Part shown: positions 24,961 to 33,494 of the stretch, piece after piece
How positions within the stretch are numbered: the stretch's first letter is position 1
Layout of the letters: each line of letters starts with the position of its first letter
NCBI GenBank assembly: GCA_004356985.1
Contig: SMXQ01000069.1
Location: 1-36,128, forward strand
Length of the DNA: 36,128 bases
Direction: 5' to 3'
Origin: Alphaproteobacteria bacterium
GTDB taxonomy: Bacteria > Pseudomonadota > Alphaproteobacteria > SMXQ01
The notes under the pieces: generated by a model
The model's input: only the letters and a program-made list of their open reading frames with translations
What the model was told of the DNA's origin: nothing
Databases searched by the model: none
Program-made: the position numbers and the translations under genes

Positions 24961-25226
24961 TGGGTGGGTGGCGGTTCCAAGTCCGTCGCCTTCCTTGCCG
25001 CGCTTGACAACGGGCCTGAAATCGGCGCCGTGGTCGATATCAATCCGCGCCGCTGGGGACCCTCCTTCCGGTGACAGGGCATGGAATCATTGCCCCCCAA
25101 CGTCTGAACGCGCTATCGCCCTTCCGGGTGAACGCCGTGAATCCGGTGTGCCCTGGCGAGATCGCGGAGACGCTCTCGGGTCTCGGGCAGCGCGCCATCC
25201 TCCAATCCCTGGGCGATGACGTCTGA
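24961..25226 (+). pseudogene. C-terminal fragment of a C-methyltransferase-type gene
   Basis: The reading GGSKSVAFLAAL, AVVDINPRRWG and, after a one-base shift near 25054, TLLPVTGHGIIAPQ and VNPVCPGEIAETLSGLG matches the C-terminal domain of sugar C-methyltransferases (Methyltransf_14: G-x-G-S-K, VVDINP, PGTGxxIVAP, MNPxYxDEI). The N-terminal zinc-binding and SAM domains are absent, the original frame ends at TGA about 25070, and the shifted frame ends at 25226. It is a dead remnant, perhaps of a surface-polysaccharide or flagellin glycosylation gene. The rest of 24836-25334 holds no gene. Confidence 0.65.
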
Positions 25227-25255
25227 TATCCGTCCGTGCCCGGTGGGGCGGATAT
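25226..25255. terminator. Hairpin between the methyltransferase remnant and csrA
   Basis: ATATCCG at 25226-25232 pairs with CGGATAT at 25249-25255, and internal CC/GG pairs are possible. It overlaps the last stop of the remnant and lies about 80 bases past the csrA stop on the other strand. A T-rich stretch (TTCTTACTTT) follows on the plus strand, so it could terminate the dead gene. Confidence 0.45.
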
Positions 25256-25334
25256 TCTTACTTTCTCCCCGCCAGATTGGTTGACGACAGCCTCAACCAA
25301 GGTTCTTGCGCATTCGCAGGGAGGGGCGCGAATT

Positions 25335-25574
25335 TCAGTCCGATTTGGGGACGGGGGCCGACGGTGGGAGGATATCGCCGATGCCTTCGATGCCGGCCGC
25401 GGCGGCGCGGTTTTCTTCCTGGATTCGTTCGTAGATCTCGCGGCGCAGAACGCTGACCCCAGGGGGGAAGGTGAACCCCAGTTTTATGGATTTTCCCCGC
25501 ACCTCGACGACGGTGATTTCCACATTGTCGTTGATGATCACCGATTCACCGATTTTTCGCGTCAGGTAAAGCAT
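25335..25574 (-). CDS. csrA: Carbon storage / flagellin translation regulator CsrA
   Basis: A 79-residue member of the CsrA family, which binds GGA motifs in mRNA leaders and blocks translation. The family start [20 protein letters not shown] is followed by [27 protein letters not shown], with the C-terminal RNA-binding arginine of VLRREIY present. The tail beyond residue 55 is Ala/Pro-rich and not conserved. In many bacteria csrA lies in flagellar clusters and controls flagellin synthesis; here it is divergent from flgB with CtrA-like sites between. Confidence 0.94.
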   Translation of the reverse strand: MLYLTRKIGESVIINDNVEITVVEVRGKSIKLGFTFPPGVSVLRREIYERIQEENRAAAAGIEGIGDILPPSAPVPKSD

Positions 25575-25652
25575 GGCCGTTCCTACCTAGAACCTTGACC
25601 GGCCTCCAGCCGGGCGCAGGAGCCTACGCGTTGGACACAAAACCCATCAAAT

Positions 25653-25678
25653 TTAAATTGGTTTTTACGTAATCTTAA
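25653..25678. promoter_or_regulatory. Three CtrA half-sites phased at 11 bp between csrA and flgB
   Basis: TTAA at 25653-25656, TTTA at 25664-25667 and TTAA at 25675-25678 are each separated by exactly seven bases. This gives two overlapping CtrA-type boxes (TTAA-N7-TTTAC and TTTA-N7-TTAA), one mismatch each from consensus. The first has the same form as the box beside ctrA. The site lies about 140 bases before flgB and 80 before csrA, so one regulator could control both. The 25575-25817 intergenic region has no gene. Confidence 0.6.
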
Positions 25679-25817
25679 TAGCACAGGCGACAAACTAGCA
25701 CATCTTCAAGAGAACCGTAGCCCCAGGTGTCGGAGCAGGCGGTTCGGATCGGGATCACGTAGATCCCCATCCCAGTTCACCCGCCAGGACGGCGCAACCG
25801 GAGCCACGCGACAAGCG

Positions 25818-26228
25818 ATGGAATTCGGCAAGCTGCCTCTTTTCGCCCTGATGTCCCAGCGCTTGGCATTACTGGGCAAGCGCCAATTGGTGCTGGCTCA
25901 GAATATCGCCAACGCCGACACGCCCGGTTACCGCGCGCAAGAGGTCAAGGAACCCAAATTCAAGGAAATATTGCGCGGCAACGGACCGCGTAAGATAGCC
26001 ATGGCCGCCACCCATGCCGCGCATATGGCTGGTCGCCCTGGAGTCTCCAAATCGTTCAAGATCGTCGAAGATCGGTCTGCGGAGGTATCTCTGTCGGGGA
26101 ATTCCGTGGCCCTGGAGGACCAGGTGATGAAGGTCGCCAAGACGGCCATGGACCACCAATTGACCATCAATCTCTATCGCAAGCATATCGCCATGATCAA
26201 GACGGCGCTGGGCCGGCCCGGTGCTTAA
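25818..26228 (+). CDS. flgB: Flagellar basal-body rod protein FlgB
   Basis: A 136-residue rod protein, exported without a signal peptide through the flagellar type III apparatus and placed at the base of the rod. The family motif ANADTPGYRAQ is at about residues 34-44, and the C-terminal helix DHQLTINLYRKHIAMIKTAL closes the coiled-coil pair. It heads the flgB-flgC-fliE-fliQ-fliR-flhB operon and lies downstream of CtrA-type sites. It is intact, in contrast to fliI. Confidence 0.95.
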   Translation: MEFGKLPLFALMSQRLALLGKRQLVLAQNIANADTPGYRAQEVKEPKFKEILRGNGPRKIAMAATHAAHMAGRPGVSKSFKIVEDRSAEVSLSGNSVALEDQVMKVAKTAMDHQLTINLYRKHIAMIKTALGRPGA

Positions 26229-26242
26229 GGCGAAGAGGTAGC

Positions 26243-26653
26243 ATGGAAATTCTCAAGGCAATGCAACTGGCAAGCGCCGGGATGCGCGTCCAAGGGACGC
26301 GGATGCGGGTGGTCGCCGAGAACCTTGCCAACGCCGACACCGCGCCCGAAAACGCCAATGGCGAGCCCTACCGCCGTAAAATGGTGACCTTCAAGAACGT
26401 CCTTGACGGGAGCACGGGCGTTTACAGGCTCCGCGTCGACCGCATCATCACCGATCGCACGGAGTTCGAGCGTAAATACGATCCCGGCCATCCGGCCGCC
26501 GATGATCGCGGTTACGTCACCATGCCCAATGTCAAGACGATGATCGAATTGATGGACATGAAGCAGGCGCAGCGCTCCTTCGAAGCCAACCTCAGTGTCA
26601 TCCAAGCGGCGAAAACCATGCTCCAGAAGACCATCGATCTGCTGCGCGCCTAA
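26243..26653 (+). CDS. flgC: Flagellar basal-body rod protein FlgC
   Basis: A 136-residue proximal rod protein. The N-terminal helix with GMRVQGTRMRVVAENLANAD and the following PYRRK match the family. YVTMPNVKTMIELMDMKQAQR then SFEANLSVIQAAKTML form the C-terminal helix. It follows flgB with a 14-base gap that contains a ribosome site (AGAGGTAGC), so it is part of the same operon. Confidence 0.95.
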   Translation: MEILKAMQLASAGMRVQGTRMRVVAENLANADTAPENANGEPYRRKMVTFKNVLDGSTGVYRLRVDRIITDRTEFERKYDPGHPAADDRGYVTMPNVKTMIELMDMKQAQRSFEANLSVIQAAKTMLQKTIDLLRA

Positions 26654-26678
26654 TCGGCCACACCAAGAGGGTTAGACC

Positions 26679-26990
26679 ATGCCTGTAAATTTGACCGGCG
26701 CAGTTGGCGCCTACAACAATGCTCTCCAAAACGCCATCAAGCCGGGCCTGGACGCCCGGACCCCGCCGGGCGGCAAGAGCTTCGAGGCGATGGTCTCCGA
26801 CGTCGCCGAATCGATGCTCAAAACCGGCGCCGAAGCGGAAAAGGCGACCGCCCAGGCGATGACCGGCAAGGCCGACCTCAACGAGGTGGTCATGGCGGTG
26901 GCCAATGCCGATATCGCCGTCCAGACCGTGGTGGCGGTCCGCGATAAGGTGATCCAGGCCTACCAGGAAATCCTCAGAATGCCGATCTAG
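26679..26990 (+). CDS. fliE: Flagellar hook-basal body complex protein FliE
   Basis: A 103-residue protein that joins the MS-ring to the rod. The C-terminal family pattern is clear: KADLNEVVMAVANADIAVQT then VVAVRDKVIQAYQEILRMPI, the conserved helix ending at residue 103. The N-terminal half is alanine-rich and less conserved (KSFEAMVSDVAESMLKTG). It lies 25 bases after flgC. Confidence 0.94.
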   Translation: MPVNLTGAVGAYNNALQNAIKPGLDARTPPGGKSFEAMVSDVAESMLKTGAEAEKATAQAMTGKADLNEVVMAVANADIAVQTVVAVRDKVIQAYQEILRMPI

Positions 26991-27011
26991 GGCGGCGGCC
27001 CAGGAGTTCCC

Positions 27012-27281
27012 ATGGGGCCCAACGACGTCCTCGAAATCGTCCGCGAAGCGATCATCGTCACCTTGAAGTTGGGGGCACCGGTGATGCTGATCGGCCTCAG
27101 CGTCGGCCTATCCATCTCCCTGGTCCAGGCCTTGACGCAAATCCAGGAAATGACATTGGCCTTTATTCCCAAGATTCTGGTGATCTTCTTGTCCCTGCTG
27201 CTGTTGGGACCCTACATGTTGCGCACCTTGACCGTGTTCGCGAAACAGCTGGCCGCCCGCATCGTTTCCGGCGGCGGATAA
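27012..27281 (+). CDS. fliQ: Flagellar export gate protein FliQ
   Basis: An 89-residue inner-membrane component of the flagellar export gate. Two hydrophobic spans are visible (LGAPVMLIGLSVGLSISLV and IPKILVIFLSLLLLGPYML), with the family QIQEMTLAFIPK between them. It partners with FliP and FliR in the gate; fliP is not in the window. Its stop is followed directly by the fliR ATG with no gap. Confidence 0.95.
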   Translation: MGPNDVLEIVREAIIVTLKLGAPVMLIGLSVGLSISLVQALTQIQEMTLAFIPKILVIFLSLLLLGPYMLRTLTVFAKQLAARIVSGGG

Positions 27282-28043
27282 ATGCTCCAGGAGCTGTTGC
27301 CGGCGGACCTATTCGCCTTCTTTCTGGTGTTTGCGCGGATCGGTTCGGTGATGATGATGATGCCGGGGTTCGGCGAGAGGTACGTATCGCCGCGTTTCCG
27401 GCTGCTTTTGGCGGGCGCCATCACCCTGCTGATCACCCCGGTGATCGCCGGCGTCCTGCCGCCTTTGCCGTCTTCCCCGCTGAGCCTATTCGTTCTCCTG
27501 TTCGGGGAAATCGTGGTGGGCCTGTTCTTCGGCACCATCGGACGGATCATCATGTCGGCGCTCCATACCGCGGGTACCGTCATGTCGTTCCAATCGGGGC
27601 TCGCCAATGCGCTCACTTTCGATCCGGTTTCCTCCCAACAGGCGGCGATGTTCGCCCTGTTCCTGTCGCTGGCGGGGATTCTCTTCGTGTTCGTGACCGA
27701 CCTGCACCATCTCATGCTGGAGGCGATGGTCATGAGCTACAGCGTGCTGGAGCCCGGCACGGTGCCGCCGATAGATGATTTCTCCCAGGTGATCACGCGG
27801 TTGGTGGCCGATTCCTTCATCCTGGGCGTTCAGCTCGCGGCTCCGTTCATCACCGTCGGGCTGGTGTTCTATCTGGGCATCGGGCTGCTCGCCCGCTTGA
27901 TGCCGCAAATTCAAATATTCTTTATCGCCCTGCCGGTCCAGATCTTCCTTGGTTTCCTGGCTTTCGCGCTGTCTGTCAGCGCCATGCTGTTGTGGTTCAC
28001 GAACCGATTCGAAGAACTGTTCACGGCGTCCCTGGGCGGCTAG
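27282..28043 (+). CDS. fliR: Flagellar export gate protein FliR
   Basis: A 253-residue integral membrane protein with about six hydrophobic spans, forming the export gate with FliP and FliQ. Family traits are the start ADLFAFFLVFARIGSVMMMMP, the GEIVVGLFFGTIGRIIMSA segment and the FNPVSSQQA-like stretch (TFDPVSSQQAAMF). It follows fliQ directly and precedes flhB by 15 bases. The reading frame is clean throughout. Confidence 0.95.
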   Translation: MLQELLPADLFAFFLVFARIGSVMMMMPGFGERYVSPRFRLLLAGAITLLITPVIAGVLPPLPSSPLSLFVLLFGEIVVGLFFGTIGRIIMSALHTAGTVMSFQSGLANALTFDPVSSQQAAMFALFLSLAGILFVFVTDLHHLMLEAMVMSYSVLEPGTVPPIDDFSQVITRLVADSFILGVQLAAPFITVGLVFYLGIGLLARLMPQIQIFFIALPVQIFLGFLAFALSVSAMLLWFTNRFEELFTASLGG

Positions 28044-28058
28044 GAGAGGCAAGGGCGG

Positions 28059-29138
28059 ATGGCCGAAGACCAACAAGACCCAGCACAAAAAACAGAAGAA
28101 CCGACCCAAAGGAAGATCGACGAAAGTCGTCGAAAGGGTCAGGTCGCCACGTCTCGCGAAGTCAATAACTGGTTCATGCTGTTGGGGGGCAGCATCATCT
28201 TAGTGACCATGGCTCCGGATTTCATGGGCGATTTAAAGCGCGTGCTGGGCCGCTTCATCGCTTCCGCCCACGATCCAGCCATGGGCGCCCAGGGTATCGG
28301 CATCCTGCTGTCCGCCACGGTCAAGGAAATCGGCGGCATTCTCATCTTGCCCCTGGGTCTCCTGGTGGTGCTGGCGGTGCTGTCTTCCCTGGTGCAGCAT
28401 GGGCCCTTGATCGCCGCCGAGAGCCTCAAGCCGAAGTTGGAGAAAATCTCTCCGGCCAAGGGGTTCAAGCGGATGTTCTCCAGCCGGTCGATCATGGAAT
28501 TCGTCAAAGGCATCCTCAAGATGGTCATCGTCGGGAGCGTGGCGGCATTGGTCATGATTCCCGAATTCGAAGGCCTCGGGCGGTTGCCGTCGCTGCACAT
28601 GGCGGATTTCATGGATGTGCTGTGGAAAATCACCTCCAAGGTGATGATCGCAGTGTTCTCCGTGGTCACGGTGATCGCCGCGCTGGACATGGCGTATCAG
28701 AAGATGCAGCACCTCAAGCAGCTGCGCATGAGCCGCCAGGAGATCAAGGACGAATCGAAGCAGACCGACGGCGATCCCATGGTCAAGGCGCGGCTGCGCC
28801 AGATCCGCACGGAACGCGCCTGTCAGCGCATGATGCAGGCGGTGCCCGATTCCACCGTGGTCATCACCAACCCGACCCATTTCGCCGTCGCCCTCAAATA
28901 CCGACATGACGAAATTGATGTGCCGGAGGTGGTGGCCAAGGGTGCCGACCTGGTCGCCAAACGCATCCGCCAAGTGGCGGAGGAGAACCATGTCCCGCTG
29001 GTGGAGAACCCGGCGCTGGCGCGCGCCCTCTACGCGGGTGTCGACATCGGCGCGCAAATTCCCACCGAACATTACCGCGCCGTCGCCGAAGTTATCGGTT
29101 ACGTGATGCAGTTGAAGCGGCCCTGGCCGACCGCGTGA
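28059..29138 (+). CDS. flhB: Flagellar export switch protein FlhB
   Basis: A 359-residue membrane protein that switches the substrate specificity of the export apparatus. The cytoplasmic N-terminus has KTEEPTQRKIDESRRKGQV, then four hydrophobic spans. The self-cleaving NPTH site is intact (VVITNPTHFAVALKY, Asn at about residue 271), so the switch should be functional. The end VAEVIGYVMQLKR is typical. It closes the flgB operon and lies 84 bases before cckA on the same strand. Confidence 0.95.
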   Translation: MAEDQQDPAQKTEEPTQRKIDESRRKGQVATSREVNNWFMLLGGSIILVTMAPDFMGDLKRVLGRFIASAHDPAMGAQGIGILLSATVKEIGGILILPLGLLVVLAVLSSLVQHGPLIAAESLKPKLEKISPAKGFKRMFSSRSIMEFVKGILKMVIVGSVAALVMIPEFEGLGRLPSLHMADFMDVLWKITSKVMIAVFSVVTVIAALDMAYQKMQHLKQLRMSRQEIKDESKQTDGDPMVKARLRQIRTERACQRMMQAVPDSTVVITNPTHFAVALKYRHDEIDVPEVVAKGADLVAKRIRQVAEENHVPLVENPALARALYAGVDIGAQIPTEHYRAVAEVIGYVMQLKRPWPTA

Positions 29139-29222
29139 CGTGCCAGGGTTGGGCCCGCGCTTTAAAGTTGGCGGCGGCGCCAATGTGGCGCATCTTAGGC
29201 CCATGATTGGAAGCGAAGCCCT

Positions 29223-31799
29223 ATGGCAAGGACCTTGAGCGGCGCGACGAGAGGCGCCGCGCGGGGTGTGTCCGCCGGGTTGCCCGAGGGGTGGCCCACC
29301 GGCGCGCAAGCGGCCCTTTGGGCGGTGGCGGGGCTCGCCCTTGTCTGCGCCTATATCCTGTGGAGCGGGTCTTCGGGGTTCCTGCCGCGCCCGGCGGCGC
29401 TGGATCAGGTGCTGGCCGCCCTCGGCATCGGCCGGTGGGGCTCGGCCGTGGGAGGCATTGTCGCTCTCCTTCTCGCCTGCGCCATCGCGGTCGGCGCCCT
29501 GGGCACCCGAACCTGGGGCCGCAGCAGGGGCCTGTTGGATGAGGCCCTTGCCGGGGAACCCAACGGCCGGGCCATAACCGGTGCCGATGGGCGGATTCTA
29601 TGGTGCAATTCCGCCTTCGTCGAAATCATGGCCGACGACAAGGGCGAGGTATTCGCCGGGCTGACCAATCGTGCCGGCGACCAAGACAGCGCGGCGCTGC
29701 TCGCCTGCCTCAAGGAGACCGCCCAGGCCGGCGGCGCCACCGACGGAGAGTTCCGCATGACCGTGGGCGACGGCAGCGCCAAGTGGCTGAAGATGCAGGC
29801 CCGGCCCTTGCCGGGCGAGCCGGGGTGCACGCTTTGGTGCGTCGAGGACGTCACCCAGCGCCGCGAGATGGAGCAGGTGATCGCCGAGGAACGCAGCAGG
29901 CTGGTCGATTTCCTCGATAACGCGGAGATCGGCTTTTACGCGGTCGACGGCGCCGGTGTTTTCGAATTCGCCAATCAGGCTTTCGGCGAATGGGTGGGCG
30001 TGCCGGCGGACTCCCTGGTCCACAACCGGCGCCGGCTGGCCGAAGTCGTCGGCGGCGAGGGGATCGATCCCGATCGCCCGTTCAGCCCGTTTTCCAAAGG
30101 CTTCGGTGGGGATCATGGCGAAGCCGCCTTCCGTCGGGCAGACGGCGGTGAATTCCGGGCCGATGTCATCCAGACCGTCACCGGCGATCCCGGCGGCGGG
30201 ACGCTGAAGGTGCGCGCCGTCGTCCGCGACCTCAGCGCCGAGCAGGAATTCGAACAGATCCTGGCGTCATCGGAACATCGTTTCCGCACATTGTTCGAGG
30301 ACGCGCCGGCGGGCATCGCCATCCTCGATGCCGACGGCGTGGTGATCGACGCCAACCTCGCGTTCCGCCGCATTGCGGCCGCAGGCGAGGACCCGTCGGG
30401 CCGTTCGGTGATCGAGCTGGTGGCGCCCGACGATCGCGCCAACCTTGAGGCCAGGCTCGCCGAGGCCGCCCGGGGGAGCGTCACCGACGAGGTGCTCGAC
30501 GTGCGTCTGGCCGGCAACGAAGACGGCGCCGCGGCGCTTTACGTCACGCCGCTGGAGGATGCCCAGGGCGGGCCCCTGGGCGTCATCCTCCACGTCTTCG
30601 ATACCACCCAGTATCGCCGCCTGGAGGAGCGCTTCACCCAGTCCCAGAAGCTTCAGGCCGTGGGCCAGTTGGCCGGCGGCATCGCCCATGACTTCAACAA
30701 CCTGCTGACGGTGATGATCGGCTTCTGCGACCTCATCCTGCAGCGCCACCGGCCCGGCGAGCAGACCTTCGCCGACATCATGCAGATCAAGCAGAACGCC
30801 AACCGGGCGGCTAACCTGGTGCGCCAACTGCTGGCTTTCTCGCGCCAGCAAACGCTCCAGCCCAAGGTCATCAACATCACCGACGTGCTGGCCGAACTCT
30901 CCAATTTGCTGCGCCGCCTGATCGGCGTCAACATCACCTTCAACGTCGTCCATGGCCGGGACCTCGGGCTGGTGAAGGTGGACCAGGTGCAGCTGGAACA
31001 GGTCATCATCAACCTCGCGGTCAACGCGCGGGACGCCATGAAGGACAAGGGCGGCATCCTCACCCTCACCACCGCCAACGCCGAGATCACCGAACCCGTC
31101 CGCCGCGGCGCCGACGTCATGCCGCCCGGCCGCTATGTCTCGATTTCCGTCGCCGATACCGGCACCGGCATCGCCAAGGGCGATCTCGACCGCATCTTCG
31201 AGCCCTTCTACACCACCAAGGAGGTGGGCTCGGGCACCGGACTCGGATTATCGACGGTCTACGGCATCGTCAGCCAGACCGGCGGTTTCGTGCAGGTCGA
31301 ATCGGTCGAGGGCGAGGGTGCGGTATTCACCATCTTCCTGCCGCTTCATGAGCAGACCGAGGAGGAAAGGGAGGAAGCGGCCGCGGCCGAGAGCATCGCC
31401 GCCGCGCCCGCGCCGGCCCAGGATCTGTCCGGCGTCGGCACGGTGCTCCTGGTGGAGGACGAAGACCCGGTCCGCCTGTTCGGCGCCCGAGCGCTTCGCA
31501 ACAAGGGCTACAACGTGCTCGAGGCGAAAAACGGCGATGCCGCCCTCGAGGTCATCCGCCAGGCGGCCGGGCCGATCGACCTGGTGATTTCCGACGTGGT
31601 GATGCCCGGGCTCGACGGGCCGGGGCTGATCCGCGAGGTGCGTGCGCGCTACCCCGACATGAAGGTGATCTTCATTTCCGGTTACGCCGAGGACGAGTTC
31701 CGCGAGGCCCTGGAGAGCGAAGCCGATATCCACTTCCTGCCCAAGCCCTTTTCCCTCGACCAATTGGCCGGCAAGGTCAAGGACGTGCTCTCGGGCTAG
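29223..31799 (+). CDS. cckA: Hybrid histidine kinase CckA
   Basis: An 858-residue hybrid kinase. Two membrane spans (about residues 30-48 and 75-93) precede three PAS-like regions (about 105-215, 225-345, 350-465). The HisKA domain has QLAGGIAHDFNNLLTVMIGF with His489, the catalytic domain has NLAVNARDAM, VADTGTGI and GSGTGLGLSTVYGIV, and the receiver has the phosphoacceptor Asp791 (LVISDVVMPGLDG) and FLPKPF. This is the CckA architecture; it phosphorylates or dephosphorylates CtrA through ChpT, both encoded in the window. In Caulobacter, c-di-GMP switches CckA to phosphatase. It is downstream of flhB on the same strand. Confidence 0.93.
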   Translation: MARTLSGATRGAARGVSAGLPEGWPTGAQAALWAVAGLALVCAYILWSGSSGFLPRPAALDQVLAALGIGRWGSAVGGIVALLLACAIAVGALGTRTWGRSRGLLDEALAGEPNGRAITGADGRILWCNSAFVEIMADDKGEVFAGLTNRAGDQDSAALLACLKETAQAGGATDGEFRMTVGDGSAKWLKMQARPLPGEPGCTLWCVEDVTQRREMEQVIAEERSRLVDFLDNAEIGFYAVDGAGVFEFANQAFGEWVGVPADSLVHNRRRLAEVVGGEGIDPDRPFSPFSKGFGGDHGEAAFRRADGGEFRADVIQTVTGDPGGGTLKVRAVVRDLSAEQEFEQILASSEHRFRTLFEDAPAGIAILDADGVVIDANLAFRRIAAAGEDPSGRSVIELVAPDDRANLEARLAEAARGSVTDEVLDVRLAGNEDGAAALYVTPLEDAQGGPLGVILHVFDTTQYRRLEERFTQSQKLQAVGQLAGGIAHDFNNLLTVMIGFCDLILQRHRPGEQTFADIMQIKQNANRAANLVRQLLAFSRQQTLQPKVINITDVLAELSNLLRRLIGVNITFNVVHGRDLGLVKVDQVQLEQVIINLAVNARDAMKDKGGILTLTTANAEITEPVRRGADVMPPGRYVSISVADTGTGIAKGDLDRIFEPFYTTKEVGSGTGLGLSTVYGIVSQTGGFVQVESVEGEGAVFTIFLPLHEQTEEEREEAAAAESIAAAPAPAQDLSGVGTVLLVEDEDPVRLFGARALRNKGYNVLEAKNGDAALEVIRQAAGPIDLVISDVVMPGLDGPGLIREVRARYPDMKVIFISGYAEDEFREALESEADIHFLPKPFSLDQLAGKVKDVLSG

Positions 31800-32014
31800 G
31801 GGCGGGGGCCACGCCGGCCGCCGCCATCCCCCGTCTCCCCCGTCTGCCCACCCCACCGCCGCGGCCGCTACCTTAACCGCCCCCGGTGCCGTTGGGCCCG
31901 GTGGCGCCGCCATCCCTGCGTCCCCGTGGGCGCGGCCCCGTACGGGGGATTCCGCGTGCGCGGGCCATTTGTTCACTCAAGTATATAATCGCCATAAGCG
32001 GTATTTTCCGCCCT

Positions 32015-32100
32015 GAACAAAACACGAATATGGTTGAATTATCACTTGTTTATCAAGATATTATAAATTCTCTTGCAAATGAGAACAAAACGTGTACTCT
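32015..32100 (+). promoter_or_regulatory. recA promoter region with SOS-like GAAC-N7 boxes
   Basis: Alphaproteobacterial LexA binds GTTC-N7-GTTC, or GAAC-N7-GAAC on the other strand. GAAC-N7-GAAT is at 32015-32029 and GAAC-N7-GTAC at 32083-32097, each one base from consensus and both sharing the core GAACAAAAC. A possible -35 TTGCAA (32073-32078) and -10 TACTCT (32095-32100) with a 16-base spacer overlap the second box. The rest of 31800-32178 is GC-rich after cckA and then AT-rich, and shows no gene. Confidence 0.5.
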
Positions 32101-32178
32101 CCGGTCTTCGATGGATTCGTTTGGGGGCGTGGCCGGTTGCATCCGTCTCCCCCCTGTGAAATAAGGAAGGAGAGGCTC

Positions 32179-33285
<1,107 letters not shown>

Positions 33286-33327
33286 GCGCGGCCCCCTTCC
33301 GGCCGCCGCGCGCCGGCGGCCCCTTGG

Positions 33328-33361
33328 CGATCCCCCGCAGGCCAGGTGCCGCGGGGGATCG
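33328..33361. terminator. Strong hairpin between recA and alaS
   Basis: CGATCCCCCGC at 33328-33338 pairs with GCGGGGGATCG at 33351-33361, eleven perfect base pairs over a twelve-base loop, 43 bases after the recA stop. There is no T-tract, so it may act with Rho or as an mRNA stabilising stem. Confidence 0.6.
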
Positions 33362-33466
33362 TCGCTTGCGCGCCGTCTGGACAGCGGCGCGGGCGCGCTG
33401 TAAAAGCAAGGGCCTCGGTCCCGGCCAAGGGGCGCGGCCCCAGGGGAGGGGGATCCGATCATCATC

Positions 33467-33494
33467 ATGACAAGCACCCCATGACAAGCACCAA
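33467..33494 (+). repeat. Tandem 14-bp repeat duplicating the alaS start
   Basis: ATGACAAGCACC occurs at 33467-33478 and again at 33481-33492, a tandem repeat of 14-base period. The first ATG starts a five-codon frame (Met-Thr-Ser-Thr-Pro) whose TGA overlaps the alaS ATG as ATGA. A GGAGGGGG stretch at 33445-33452 is 14 bases before the first ATG and 28 before the second. Confidence 0.7.

Noticed and set aside
25575-25817. Sigma-54 promoter before flgB
   Set aside because: No GG-N10-GC element of the sigma-54 type was seen in the interval; the CtrA-like sites are the only clear signal.
28233-29309. Minus-strand frame of 358 codons opposite flhB
   Set aside because: It is the shadow of flhB, with low-complexity His/Asp/Arg-rich composition and no family match.
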